Assembly: GCA_020444175.1 (NCBI GenBank)
Contig: JAHLLM010000013.1
Span: 1 to 64,000 of the forward strand
Reading direction: 5' to 3'
Length of the DNA: 64,000 bases
Source of the DNA: Desulfobulbaceae bacterium
GTDB taxonomy: Bacteria > Desulfobacterota > Desulfobulbia > Desulfobulbales > SURF-16
How positions within the stretch are numbered: position 1 is the stretch's first letter; each line of letters starts with the position of its first letter. The position numbers were made by a program, and so were the translations under genes. The notes under the pieces were generated by a model. The model had not been told where the DNA came from. It was given only the letters and a program-made list of their open reading frames with translations, and did not search any database. Of this stretch, positions 9,545 to 17,884 are shown in pieces.

Positions 9545-9889
9545 TCAGGAAGCAAGTTTCGTTACAGCGGAAAAAGCATTCGGATCAAGAATGGCCAGAT
9601 TGGAGAGAACCTTGCGGTCAAGCTCAACATTGGCTTTTTTCAATCCACCCATCAGGCGGCTGTAGTTGGTACCATTCTCTTTGGCTGCGGCACCAATACG
9701 TACAATCCAAAGACGGCGAAAATCACGTTTTTTAGCGCGTCTATCGCGATAGGCATAGCACAAGGCGCGGTCTACCGCTTCGGTGGCGGTTCTGAAAAGA
9801 CGATGTCTTCCACCACGGAAGCCTTTGGCCAGTTTAAGGACTCTATTTCTTCTGCGGCGTGCTTTAAAACCGCGTGTTACTCTAGGCAT
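9545..9889 (-). CDS. rplT: 50S ribosomal protein L20
   Basis: L20, 114 residues, a primary-binding assembly protein of the 50S subunit. The N-terminus [14 protein letters not shown] and the internal [19 protein letters not shown] are diagnostic. It sits 14 bp behind rpmI and 28 bp before pheS. In other bacteria L20 represses the infC-rpmI-rplT mRNA; no leader structure was worked out here. Confidence 0.97.
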   Translation of the reverse strand: MPRVTRGFKARRRRNRVLKLAKGFRGGRHRLFRTATEAVDRALCYAYRDRRAKKRDFRRLWIVRIGAAAKENGTNYSRLMGGLKKANVELDRKVLSNLAILDPNAFSAVTKLAS

Positions 9890-9903
9890 TTCAATCTCCT
9901 TGA

Positions 9904-10101
9904 TTACATATAAGGCAGAATACGTTTGATTCCCTTAACGTTGGAGGGATCAACAATATCTGATTGGCGTAAATTTCTTTTTCTCTTTGTGCTTTTTTTC
10001 GTCAGTATATGACTGGTATACGCCTTTCTGCGAACAACCTTGCCGGAGCCGGTCATTTTAAAACGCTTGGCGGCCCCTCTGTTGGTTTTCATTTTGGGCA
10101 T
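9904..10101 (-). CDS. rpmI: 50S ribosomal protein L35
   Basis: L35, 65 residues, with the typical [20 protein letters not shown] start and a very basic body ending in KRILPYM. Second ribosomal gene of the infC-rpmI-rplT unit. Confidence 0.96.
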   Translation of the reverse strand: MPKMKTNRGAAKRFKMTGSGKVVRRKAYTSHILTKKSTKRKRNLRQSDIVDPSNVKGIKRILPYM

Positions 10102-10231
10102 GGTACTTACTCCTGTTTAATATCAAGGATACGATTTCCGAATCCACTTTAAATACGAGAAATCCTATCCAACTTAAGAATCTGCTGACTATTTATTATT
10201 CAGGTTGGCTCTTTGCCTTGATAGACAATTA

Positions 10232-10774
10232 TCAACCCTTTGGAGCAACAAACATCACCATCTGACGGCCTTCCATAGTGGGAGGCTGGACAATAACGGC
10301 GATATCTTCAAGTAATTCCCCGACTTTATTGAGAAGCTCTATGCCAAGAGTATCGGCGTAGACTATCTCCCGACCGCGGAATCGCAAGGTTACTTTTACT
10401 TTGTTTTTTTGACTTAAAAACTTACGGATATTTCGTACCTTGAAATCAAGGTCGTGTTTTTCAGTTTTCGGTCGGAGTTTAATCTCTTTTACTTCAACAA
10501 CAGCTTGTTTTTTCTTGGCCTCTGCCTGCTTCTTACTCTCTTCGTAGCGGAATTTACCGTAATCCATGATGCGGCAGACCGGAGGTTTTGCTGTTGCCGA
10601 TACCTCTACCAGATCAAGGCCGGATTCGTCGGCCTTGCCCAATGCCTCTTCTATGCCTAAAATACCAAGCTGAACACCATCAGAATCGATTACCCGAACC
10701 TCTTTGCTCCTGATCTGCTCATTTATGAGGGCTCTGACCTCCCGTCCACCTTTTACGCTTTTTTTTCTTTTGAT
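10232..10774 (-). CDS. infC: Translation initiation factor IF-3 (AUC start)
   Basis: IF-3 prevents subunit joining and checks the start codon on the 30S subunit. The C-domain (IKLRPKTEKHDLDFKVRNI, FRGREI, QPPTMEGRQM) is unmistakable. No ATG, GTG or TTG exists at the right place. Reading upstream in frame past the TTG at 10642 gives 44 further residues including VRALINEQIRSKEVRVID and GVQLGILG, the conserved IF-3 N-domain. They begin at an ATC codon (10774-10772) placed 7 bases after a perfect GGAGG. The resulting 180-residue protein is of normal IF-3 length. AUU/AUC starts are the known basis of infC autoregulation in E. coli, where IF-3 rejects its own start codon. Confidence 0.93.
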   Translation of the reverse strand: MKRKKSVKGGREVRALINEQIRSKEVRVIDSDGVQLGILGIEEALGKADESGLDLVEVSATAKPPVCRIMDYGKFRYEESKKQAEAKKKQAVVEVKEIKLRPKTEKHDLDFKVRNIRKFLSQKNKVKVTLRFRGREIVYADTLGIELLNKVGELLEDIAVIVQPPTMEGRQMVMFVAPKG

Positions 10775-10827
10775 ACTCTTACCTCCAATAAGTTTTCAAA
10801 CAATCTTCCAGGGTGAATAATGCCGTC

Positions 10828-12750
10828 CTACTCTCCGACAATACTTTCTTTCCTGATCAACCCTGCAAAATCAGACACGGACATGGGATCAAGATTCTTG
10901 CCATTACGCAAACGAACCGTAACCATTTCCGTATCTTTCTCCTTATCACCGATAATTATCATGTAGGGAATTTTAGCAAGCTGCGCTTCCCTGATTTTAT
11001 AATTTAATTTCTCGTTGCGGGTATCTTTTTCAACCCTGACACCAGCCACACGTAAATCGTTAAAGACTTTCTCCGTATAGTCGAGCTGGGCATCGGTAAT
11101 ATTCAAGACCTTTGCCTGAACAGGGGCCATCCACAATGGAAAAGCACCGGCATAATGTTCTATCAACACACCAAAGAAGCGCTCCAGAGAGCCCATCAAG
11201 GCGCGATGTACCATGATGGGTTGATGGTCCTTGCCATCTTCAGCGGTATATCCAAGCTCAAAACGTTCGGGCAGGTTGAAGTCAACCTGAATGGTTGAAC
11301 ATTGCCAGGAACGCCCCAGAACATCTTTAATTTTTATGTCAATTTTCGGCCCGTAGAAAACACCTTCACCAGGATCAACCTGGTAATCCAGACCTTTCTT
11401 TTCCAGAGCCAGCTTCAGGGCTTCGGTAGCTTTCTGCCAGTTGTCTTCCGTGCCGACGAATTTCTCCGGCTGGGTGGATAGATACACATCATAATCACTG
11501 AAGCCGAACGTCTTCAGGATGTGAAGATTTAAATCAATAATGTTAAAAATTTCTTCTTCCAGCTGCTCCGGCAGACAGAAGATATGGGCATCATCCTGAG
11601 TAAAGCCTCGAACGCGCATGAGGCCCTGCAGGGCACCGGTTCGTTCATAACGATACACGGTCCCAAGTTCGCACCAGCGGATGGGAAATTCCCGATAGCT
11701 TCTCTTTTTCGACTTATATATACCAATATGGAAAGGGCAGTTCATCGGTTTAAGCTGGTAGCTCACATCATCAATTTCCATGGGTGAGAACATATCCTCA
11801 ACATAGAAATCAAGATGGCCGCTGGTTGCCCACAGATCGCGTTTGGCGATATGCGGGGTATACAGCAGTTCATAGCCGTTACGATAATGCTCGTCCTTCC
11901 AGTAATCCTCGATAAGCTTCCTGGCAAGAGCCCCTTTGGGCTGCCAGAGTATCAGCCCCGGACCGACCTGTTCATTAATGGTAAAGAGTTCGAGTTCCTT
12001 ACCGAGTTTACGGTGGTCACGTTTTTTTGCTTCTTCGAGTTGAAACAGATATTTTTTCAGCTCTTTCGGGTCAAAAAAAGCAGTCCCATAGAGCCGTTGC
12101 AACATAACATTATTTTCATCGCCGCGCCAGTAGGCACCGGCAATGCGAATAAGCTTAAAGGCCCTCAGCAATCCGGTATGAGAGATATGCGGCCCACGGC
12201 AGAGATCAACAAAATCGCCCTGGCGATAGATGCTTACAGCATCGTCGGTAATTTCATCAAGAAGTTCAACTTTATATTTCTCCCCTTTGTCGGCAAAATA
12301 TTTTTTTGCCTCAGATAAGGGCATCATTTCACGACTGAAAGGCAGATTCGCGGCGGCAATCTCTTTGACCTTGGCCTCGATCGCTTCGAAATCATCGGGA
12401 GTAAAAGCCTCCTTCCGATCAAAATCATAATAAAAGCCGTCAGATGTTGCCGGGCCGATTGCCACTTTTATATCCGGACCAAACAGCTCAACAACTGCCT
12501 GGGCCATGACATGGGAAGCACTGTGCCTGAGGATGTCGAGCCCCTCGGGGGAGTCCTTGACAATCGGCTCCAATACGGTATCGGCATGCAAGGTCTCGGA
12601 AAGATCAAGCATCCTGTCGCCAGCCCGTGCAGCTAAAATGCGTTTCCGCTCTTTACTCGAAACAAGCGCTTTTATTGCTTCAGCGACGGTGCATCCTTCG
12701 GGAAGACTTTTTCCTTCCCCGCCTGCTATGCTAATCTGAAGATCTGCCAT
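10828..12750 (-). CDS. thrS: Threonyl-tRNA synthetase
   Basis: Class II ThrRS, 640 residues, full length. TGS domain at the N-terminus (ISIAGGEGKSLPEG), the editing domain with HSASHVMAQAV and CRGPHISHTG, then motif 2 (RYERTGALQGLMRVRGFTQDD begins the region), zinc ligands including MNCPFH, and VHRALMGSLERFFGVLIEH (motif 3), followed by an anticodon-binding domain. An in-frame extension of 15 residues to 12795 exists but runs towards tRNA-Val and is unlike the family, so I start at MADLQISIAGG. First gene of the thrS-infC-rpmI-rplT-pheST operon. Confidence 0.96.
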   Translation of the reverse strand: MADLQISIAGGEGKSLPEGCTVAEAIKALVSSKERKRILAARAGDRMLDLSETLHADTVLEPIVKDSPEGLDILRHSASHVMAQAVVELFGPDIKVAIGPATSDGFYYDFDRKEAFTPDDFEAIEAKVKEIAAANLPFSREMMPLSEAKKYFADKGEKYKVELLDEITDDAVSIYRQGDFVDLCRGPHISHTGLLRAFKLIRIAGAYWRGDENNVMLQRLYGTAFFDPKELKKYLFQLEEAKKRDHRKLGKELELFTINEQVGPGLILWQPKGALARKLIEDYWKDEHYRNGYELLYTPHIAKRDLWATSGHLDFYVEDMFSPMEIDDVSYQLKPMNCPFHIGIYKSKKRSYREFPIRWCELGTVYRYERTGALQGLMRVRGFTQDDAHIFCLPEQLEEEIFNIIDLNLHILKTFGFSDYDVYLSTQPEKFVGTEDNWQKATEALKLALEKKGLDYQVDPGEGVFYGPKIDIKIKDVLGRSWQCSTIQVDFNLPERFELGYTAEDGKDHQPIMVHRALMGSLERFFGVLIEHYAGAFPLWMAPVQAKVLNITDAQLDYTEKVFNDLRVAGVRVEKDTRNEKLNYKIREAQLAKIPYMIIIGDKEKDTEMVTVRLRNGKNLDPMSVSDFAGLIRKESIVGE

Positions 12751-12847
12751 CTGAACGATTATTCCCGCTGTATATAAAAAAAAGTATCTATTCAACTAAG
12801 GCACGAAAAGGGGAAACCCGGACTCCGTGGGGTGCACAGCTGAATAG

Positions 12848-12892
12848 TAAAAAAAACAATAAAACTTCGCAAACATACATTTGCGAAGTTTT
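12848..12892 (-). terminator. Terminator after tRNA-Val
   Basis: Stem AAAACTTCGCAAA pairing with TTTGCGAAGTTTT, followed on the minus strand by ATTG and eight T. It separates the tRNA transcript from thrS. Confidence 0.8.
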
Positions 12893-12902
12893 ATATAAGA
12901 AG

Positions 12903-12977
12903 TGGTAGGCGCGGGCGGGATTGAACCGCCGACTTCTACCATGTCAAGGTAGCACTCTCCCACTGAGTTACGCGCCT
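12903..12977 (-). tRNA. tRNA-Val (anticodon GAC)
   Basis: 75-nt tRNA. Acceptor AGGCGCG/CGCGCCT, anticodon stem CTACC/GGTAG with loop TTGACAT giving GAC (reads GUC/GUU), T-arm GGTTCAATCC and encoded CCA. Confidence 0.95.
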
Positions 12978-13119
12978 GCAAAATTTTCAAAAATTTATGT
13001 TACTAAACGGGAAGGAAATACCAATAAAGAGCCCTGATGTCAAGGATAATATGAATTTCCCAAAGCAACTTCAGTGAGCCACGTTTCCCTGAACTCTTTT
13101 CATCCCCTTCCTGAAAGGT

Positions 13120-13719
13120 TTAATACTTTTTTCTCGATTCAATGGCCCGGCCCAAGGTAATCTCATCAGCATATTTTATATCCATACCCATGGGAATACC
13201 ACAGGCAAGACGGGTCAACTTCACCTTTTTTGACTGAAGCCGATCGATGAGAAAAGCCGCGGTTGCCTCTCCCGGAACAGTAGAACTCGTGGCAATAAGT
13301 ACTTCCTTGATACCCTGCTTGTCAATACGATCTATCAAAGCCCCAACTTTAATTTCATCAGGGCCGATTCCATCCATGGGCGACAATACCCCATGGAGGA
13401 TATGGTACTGACCTTTAAACGTCCCTGTTTTCTCTATGGCCATAAGGTCCGCTGCCTCTTCAACAACGCAGACCAATGAAGGATCACGCTGCGGATCTGC
13501 ACAAATAAGACAGGGGTCTGATTCCGAAAAAGCAAAACAGTTGCTGCAGAGTTTTATCGCCTCATGAAGCTCGCTCAGGTTTCTGGCCAGAGACTGGGCT
13601 TCCACCGCCGGCCGACGCAGAAGATAAAGGGCAAGGCGGGTGGCGGTTTTCACTCCGACGCCGGGCAAACGATTGAGATCAACTATCAATCGTTCCAAGG
13701 CGGGCGGCACAACATTCAT
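13120..13719 (-). CDS. recR: Recombination protein RecR
   Basis: RecR, 199 residues, acts with RecF/RecO in loading RecA at gaps. Helix-hairpin-helix LNRLPGVGVKTATRLALYLL near the N-terminus, a four-cysteine zinc finger (CSNCFAFSESDPCLIC), a Toprim domain with VVEEAADLMAIEKTG, and a C-terminal Walker-B-like segment. I start at MNVVPPALERLI; a longer frame to 13779 would overlap ybaB and lacks family similarity. Seven bases separate it from ybaB, the standard dnaX-ybaB-recR order. Confidence 0.95.
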   Translation of the reverse strand: MNVVPPALERLIVDLNRLPGVGVKTATRLALYLLRRPAVEAQSLARNLSELHEAIKLCSNCFAFSESDPCLICADPQRDPSLVCVVEEAADLMAIEKTGTFKGQYHILHGVLSPMDGIGPDEIKVGALIDRIDKQGIKEVLIATSSTVPGEATAAFLIDRLQSKKVKLTRLACGIPMGMDIKYADEITLGRAIESRKKY

Positions 13720-13726
13720 ATCATAC

Positions 13727-14044
13727 TCACCCGAACATGCCTGGAAGGTTGATGCCAAGTCCGCCGGTGAGTTTGCCAAGCTCCGCCTGGGTCATTTCCC
13801 GAGCCTGTTTCATGGCATCATTGACTGCCGCCACCACCAGATCCTGCAGCATCACAGGGTCATTTGGATCAATGGCTTCCTTGTCAATCTGCAGGGAAAC
13901 GACCTCAAACTTCCCATTGACAGTCACGGTGACCATGCCGCCGCCAACGGTTGATGTTATTGTTCTGCCTCCCAGCTCCTCCTGCATTTCACTCATCTGG
14001 TGCTGGAACTGCTGCGCCCTTTTTAAAATTGAATCCATGTCCAT
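13727..14044 (-). CDS. ybaB: YbaB/EbfC nucleoid-associated protein
   Basis: Small DNA-binding protein of 105 residues. Typical elements are [22 protein letters not shown] (coiled N-terminus), [21 protein letters not shown] and [14 protein letters not shown], ending in a Gly-rich tail [11 protein letters not shown]. Forms dimers that coat DNA in studied bacteria. Lies between dnaX and recR. Confidence 0.95.
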   Translation of the reverse strand: MDMDSILKRAQQFQHQMSEMQEELGGRTITSTVGGGMVTVTVNGKFEVVSLQIDKEAIDPNDPVMLQDLVVAAVNDAMKQAREMTQAELGKLTGGLGINLPGMFG

Positions 14045-14119
14045 AATCTATCTACCTTGATCGATTGTTTTATTGGTTCGATTTGCTTTACTTATTCATT
14101 ACAGTCAACAGAACTCATT

Positions 14120-15934
14120 CTACCTGAATCTCGGTCCTGTTCTGATTGCAGCCACCTGGCCGCCGAAGATTTCCGTGGTCATCTGAACCAGAGGATCATT
14201 TGCCAAAGCGCGCCGCTCTTCCTTGGGTCCTACCTGTCCCTCCTCTATTCCCTCTTCGGTTTTGCCCCGCCTGGCGCCTATTTTCAAAAAAAATTCTTTC
14301 TGGAAAAAATCCTGGGCGTATTCGGTGAGATCCTTCAGATTATCCTTTTTCAGCAACAGGGTATAATCGGAGGGATTATCAAAACGTATAATGAGATCAT
14401 CCCCTTCTTCCCTCGGATTTTCACAGAGCCGTAAAACCTGGGCCATCCAGGGTTTCCTTTCCTTGACATATAAAGCGAATTTCTCCCAGTTGTTCCGGAC
14501 GTCCTTGATATGCAGAGGTGCAGCAGCGCGCTGTGATCCTTCCACAACACTTTCCTGCCGGGCCGTCACATTTTCTTCAGGCTCTTTTATTTCTTCTTCT
14601 TTCTTTTCTTCCTGAACCGGCTCCTCGACAGGTTTCTTTTCTTTCAGGATCTCGGGCGCCTTTTTAACAACCGGGGATAGCGGTTGACTGTCCGTCCGGC
14701 TCTGCGGCGCTGCGGGAACAACCTTCTTTTCCCTGACTTCGTGCTTTTCCTGTTTTACGGCAGCCGGTAAATCCTGAGGCGCAGGAACTCCCCCATCTTT
14801 CATCATTGCATCAAGTCGGGCCAGCAAGGTTGCGGCCGGCGTCACCTGACCTGCCTGTATTGCCTTGACAAAGGCCATCTCAAGAACAAGACGGGGGTGA
14901 GCCGAGTACTGCATCTCGGTCATGCCCTTGAAAAGGATCTGAAAAAGATGCGACAGGGTTTCGCTGCTCTGGCCGGCAGCAATTTCCGATAACTCGGCAA
15001 ATTCCTTGTCAGATATATCCAGCAATTTTTCCGGCTGCCTGCTGGTGCGACAGACCAGCAGTGACCTGAAGTAGTCGAGCAGATCAGATGCAAAACGCTT
15101 CAGATCAAGCCCTGCACCATAGGCCTTTTCAAGCAGCTCAAAACACTGGGGCAAATCGCCTGTAAGCAGAGCCTGGGCGAGATTTGAAAAAATCTTCCGA
15201 TCAACCAGCCCGAGAACCTGAACAACATCTTCATCCGTGACCTTTTCTCCGCCGAATGAAAAAACATGATCCAGCAGACTCAAGCCATCCCGGACGGAAC
15301 CGTCCGCCTCCCGGGTAATCAGCTCCAGGGCTTTTGCGGAAATTTCAACCTGTTCGTTTTGTGAAATTTTTTCAAAAAAGGCCATGAGAGCTGGAAACGG
15401 AACCCTTTTCAACTCATAGCGCTGGCAGCGGGATAGAATGGTGATGGGAACCTTGTGCAGTTCCGTTGTGGCAAACATGAAATAAACATGCTCGGGCGGC
15501 TCCTCCAGGGTCTTCAACAGGGCATTGAAGGCCTCGGTGGTGAGCATATGAACCTCATCAATAATGATAACTTTATATCGGCACTTGGTGGGAAAAAACC
15601 GGATATTTTCCTTGAGCTCGCGAATCTCCTGAATGCCGCGGTTTGAGGCACCGTCAATTTCATGGAGATCCACTGCAGCACCTGCGGTTATCTCCCGGCA
15701 CGACTCGCATTCATTGCAGGGTTTTTCTTCGCTGTCCGACTGGCAATTGATGGCCTTGGCCATTATGCGGGCAAGGGTTGTTTTCCCAACACCCCGCACA
15801 CCGGAAAAAATCATGGCATGGGCAACGCGTTTGCGCAAAAGGCCATTCTGCAGGGTGCGGACAACAGATTCCTGGCCCACCACATCTGCGAATGTCTGGG
15901 GGCGCCACTTCCGGGCGAGAACGAGATAGGACAT
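14120..15934 (-). CDS. dnaX: DNA polymerase III subunits gamma/tau
   Basis: Clamp-loader ATPase, 604 residues. N-terminal MSYLVLARKWRPQTFADVVG, Walker A GVRGVGKT (residues 45-52), four zinc cysteines (64, 73, 76, 79), IIIDEVHML (Walker B) and sensor region ILSRCQRYELKRV. An acidic/basic low-complexity linker (about 390-470) precedes a C-terminal tau-type domain that binds DnaB and the polymerase. No E. coli-like A AAA AAG slippery site was found in the linker, so a gamma form by frameshifting is not evident. Starts the dnaX-ybaB-recR operon. Confidence 0.95.
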   Translation of the reverse strand: MSYLVLARKWRPQTFADVVGQESVVRTLQNGLLRKRVAHAMIFSGVRGVGKTTLARIMAKAINCQSDSEEKPCNECESCREITAGAAVDLHEIDGASNRGIQEIRELKENIRFFPTKCRYKVIIIDEVHMLTTEAFNALLKTLEEPPEHVYFMFATTELHKVPITILSRCQRYELKRVPFPALMAFFEKISQNEQVEISAKALELITREADGSVRDGLSLLDHVFSFGGEKVTDEDVVQVLGLVDRKIFSNLAQALLTGDLPQCFELLEKAYGAGLDLKRFASDLLDYFRSLLVCRTSRQPEKLLDISDKEFAELSEIAAGQSSETLSHLFQILFKGMTEMQYSAHPRLVLEMAFVKAIQAGQVTPAATLLARLDAMMKDGGVPAPQDLPAAVKQEKHEVREKKVVPAAPQSRTDSQPLSPVVKKAPEILKEKKPVEEPVQEEKKEEEIKEPEENVTARQESVVEGSQRAAAPLHIKDVRNNWEKFALYVKERKPWMAQVLRLCENPREEGDDLIIRFDNPSDYTLLLKKDNLKDLTEYAQDFFQKEFFLKIGARRGKTEEGIEEGQVGPKEERRALANDPLVQMTTEIFGGQVAAIRTGPRFR

Positions 15935-15948
15935 TGATGTAGGTGTAA

Positions 15949-15975
15949 TTGATAATTATCAACTGATATATCAGT
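15949..15975. promoter_or_regulatory. Two abutting perfect palindromes upstream of dnaX
   Basis: TTGATAATTATCAA (15949-15962) and ACTGATATATCAGT (15962-15975) are each perfect 14-base palindromes sharing one base. They lie 15-41 bp upstream of the dnaX start and downstream of the 4.5S RNA gene. Likely an operator, since neither has a T run. The GATAAT/ATTATC content is reminiscent of Fur-type hexamers, but no regulator can be named. Confidence 0.45.
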
Positions 15976-16018
15976 GAAGGCGCATATAAAATATATTTTT
16001 ATAGACAGCCAAAAAAAT

Positions 16019-16121
16019 GATAGCCAGGCACCCCCGCGGCACACAAAGGGGATTCATTACCGCTGCTTCCTCCCGGACCTGACGGGGTTCATGAGCCTCT
16101 GTTGCGCGGGACCCGGCTATC
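16019..16121 (-). ncRNA. ffs: Signal recognition particle 4.5S RNA
   Basis: About 103 nt folding into one long hairpin: GATAGCC at one end pairs with GGCTATC at the other. The apical domain has the conserved GTCAGGTCCGGGAGGAAGC segment, which binds Ffh and the FtsY-activating tetraloop region. Located between tRNA-Ser and dnaX, a common bacterial arrangement. Ends are set from the terminal pairing and may be off by a few bases. Confidence 0.94.
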
Positions 16122-16188
16122 AAAACTCAATAATTCATCAAACAGAGTTTATCGGTGGTACCCTGATATATATGTTCTAAACAAAAAC

Positions 16189-16276
16189 TGGCGGAGAAGG
16201 AGGGATTCGAACCCTCGGTACGTTTCCGCACACCCGCTTTCCAGGCGAGCACCTTCAGCCTCTCGGTCACCTCTCC
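16189..16276 (-). tRNA. tRNA-Ser (anticodon GGA)
   Basis: 88-nt class II tRNA with a long variable arm. Acceptor GGAGAGG/CTTCTCC (one mispair-tolerant G-T), loop CTGGAAA giving anticodon GGA (reads UCC/UCU), T-arm GGTTCGAATCC, discriminator G and encoded CCA. Confidence 0.95.
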
Positions 16277-16350
16277 ACAACATTTCTGCTGGAAGCCAGA
16301 TACCTTACTAACAAAGTTAACTTTTTTAAAGAGGAATTTTACAGTCGCCT

Positions 16351-16812
16351 TTATTTTTTTCTTCTTTCCCTGAAAAAGTCTTTCAGAATAAGGGAGCACT
16401 CCTGGCCAAGGACTCCTCGCGTCACTTCCACCATATGATTCAGTCTGCCGTCCAGTCCGACCTCATAGCAGGAGATGACCCCGCCAGCCTTGGCATCGTC
16501 CGCACCAAAGACAAGACGACTCACCCGGGCATGAACAAGAGCCCCTGCACACATAACGCATGGTTCGATGGTGACATAGAGCGTTGTATCCAGGAGACGG
16601 TAATTCTCCAGAAGTTCTCCGGCCCTGCGCATGACAAGAATTTCCGCATGGGCAGTGGGATCATTCAGCTCAATGGTCCGATTGCCGTCCCGGGCAACAA
16701 TCTTGCCTTTGGAATCAATCAGTAACGCCCCAACCGGCACCTCTCCCCTGTCCGCGGCCATTCGCGCCTCATCAAGGGCCATGCGCATGTAATCCCGATC
16801 ACTCTGGGGCAC
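16351..16812 (-). CDS. tadA: tRNA adenosine(34) deaminase
   Basis: Zinc deaminase that converts A34 to inosine in tRNA-Arg(ACG), 153 residues. The active site HAE (His55, Glu57) and PCVMC (Cys85, Cys88) are intact, with HARVSRLVFGADDAKAG following. The first codons overlap the last 14 bases of the thioredoxin-reductase-like gene, so translation is probably coupled. Followed by the tRNA-Ser gene. Confidence 0.95.
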   Translation of the reverse strand: MPQSDRDYMRMALDEARMAADRGEVPVGALLIDSKGKIVARDGNRTIELNDPTAHAEILVMRRAGELLENYRLLDTTLYVTIEPCVMCAGALVHARVSRLVFGADDAKAGGVISCYEVGLDGRLNHMVEVTRGVLGQECSLILKDFFRERRKK

Positions 16813-17722
16813 TCGACTCTTCCCGCTTCTGCTTGTTGGCTAAATTAGCGGCATGCCAGCCGGCAACACAGCCTTCACCAACCGCCTTGGCCATCTGCCA
16901 GGGAGGCCCCGCAATATCACCAGCTGCATAGATACCGATAATGTTGGTCTCCTGCCTCTTATTCGTATCAATATAAGAAAAGGTTTCCATATCAAGCTGC
17001 ACACCTATGGTGGTGGCAAGTTCCATGGCCCCTTTTGCTCCAAGCTCGATGAAAACACCCTCAACATCAACGGTACTGTCATCTTCCAGCAGAAGCTTCT
17101 CAACGGTGTTTTCACCAACTATTTCTTTCACCCATGTTCCTTCATGGATGACAACCTCGCTTTCAGAAAGCTTTTGCGACAAGTCGGAAGATACATCAAG
17201 TTTTTTGACAATCAGATGCACCTCAGAGGCGTATTTGAGCAGGGTGAGGGCGCCGTCAACCGCTCCACTTTCGTTGCCCACAACTGCTACCTTGGCATTC
17301 CGATAAAAATTGGCGTCACAATCAACACAGTAACTGACACCTCTTCCTGCCAATTCCTTTTCGCCGGGAACTTTCAGTTTTGTTTTATGAATTCCCGTTG
17401 CCAGAATAAGGGTCCGCCCCTGATAAGAACCGCCCTCGGTTCGCACCTGGAAAAAATCATCCTGCTGTTCAAGCCCCAGCACATCCTCTTCAACAAAGGA
17501 GGCGCCAAATCGCCTTGCCTGATCAAGACCGACTTTGACCATTTCGTGTCCATCGGTAACGCCGTCCACACAGAGATAATTCTCCACATGGGCTCGATAA
17601 ATAGCACTTTTTTCAGGCCGCCCGACAATAAGCACGGAGGCCTTTTTCCGCACGGCATGCACTGCTGCCTGCAGCCCGGCAGGACCGGCACCGATAATGA
17701 TGACATCAATAAGTTCCGACAT
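16799..17722 (-). CDS. Thioredoxin reductase-like flavoprotein
   Basis: FAD-dependent pyridine nucleotide-disulfide oxidoreductase, 307 residues. FAD-binding GAGPAG (residues 11-16), redox pair YCVDC (Cys132/Cys135), NADP-type segment VAVVGNESGAVDGALTL, and the FAD motif IYAAGDIAG near the C-terminus. The NAD(P) site is G-N-E-S-G-A, unlike the usual GGGDSA, so cofactor preference may be unusual. Expressed with tadA. No thioredoxin lies next to it; a thioredoxin-fold protein is encoded at 21901. Confidence 0.88.
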   Translation of the reverse strand: MSELIDVIIIGAGPAGLQAAVHAVRKKASVLIVGRPEKSAIYRAHVENYLCVDGVTDGHEMVKVGLDQARRFGASFVEEDVLGLEQQDDFFQVRTEGGSYQGRTLILATGIHKTKLKVPGEKELAGRGVSYCVDCDANFYRNAKVAVVGNESGAVDGALTLLKYASEVHLIVKKLDVSSDLSQKLSESEVVIHEGTWVKEIVGENTVEKLLLEDDSTVDVEGVFIELGAKGAMELATTIGVQLDMETFSYIDTNKRQETNIIGIYAAGDIAGPPWQMAKAVGEGCVAGWHAANLANKQKREESSAPE

Positions 17723-17884
17723 AGTTTACTCCTGAAAAAAATTATTAAAAATGAAAAATCATTCTCTTTTAAGTTTGATCCATACCCAAATCTGGGTATG
17801 TTAATTCGATACATTAATTCGGCTTTATCGTCTTGTCAAAAAACAAATCAGCAACTTAACACTTAAAATAATCCAGAAATCCCA

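Noticed and set aside
12796-12990. 64-residue frame on the minus strand
   Set aside because: It covers tRNA-Val and its terminator.
14590-14660. Possible dnaX programmed frameshift in the lysine-rich linker
   Set aside because: The run reads T AAA AAG, not A AAA AAG, and no stimulatory stem was seen.
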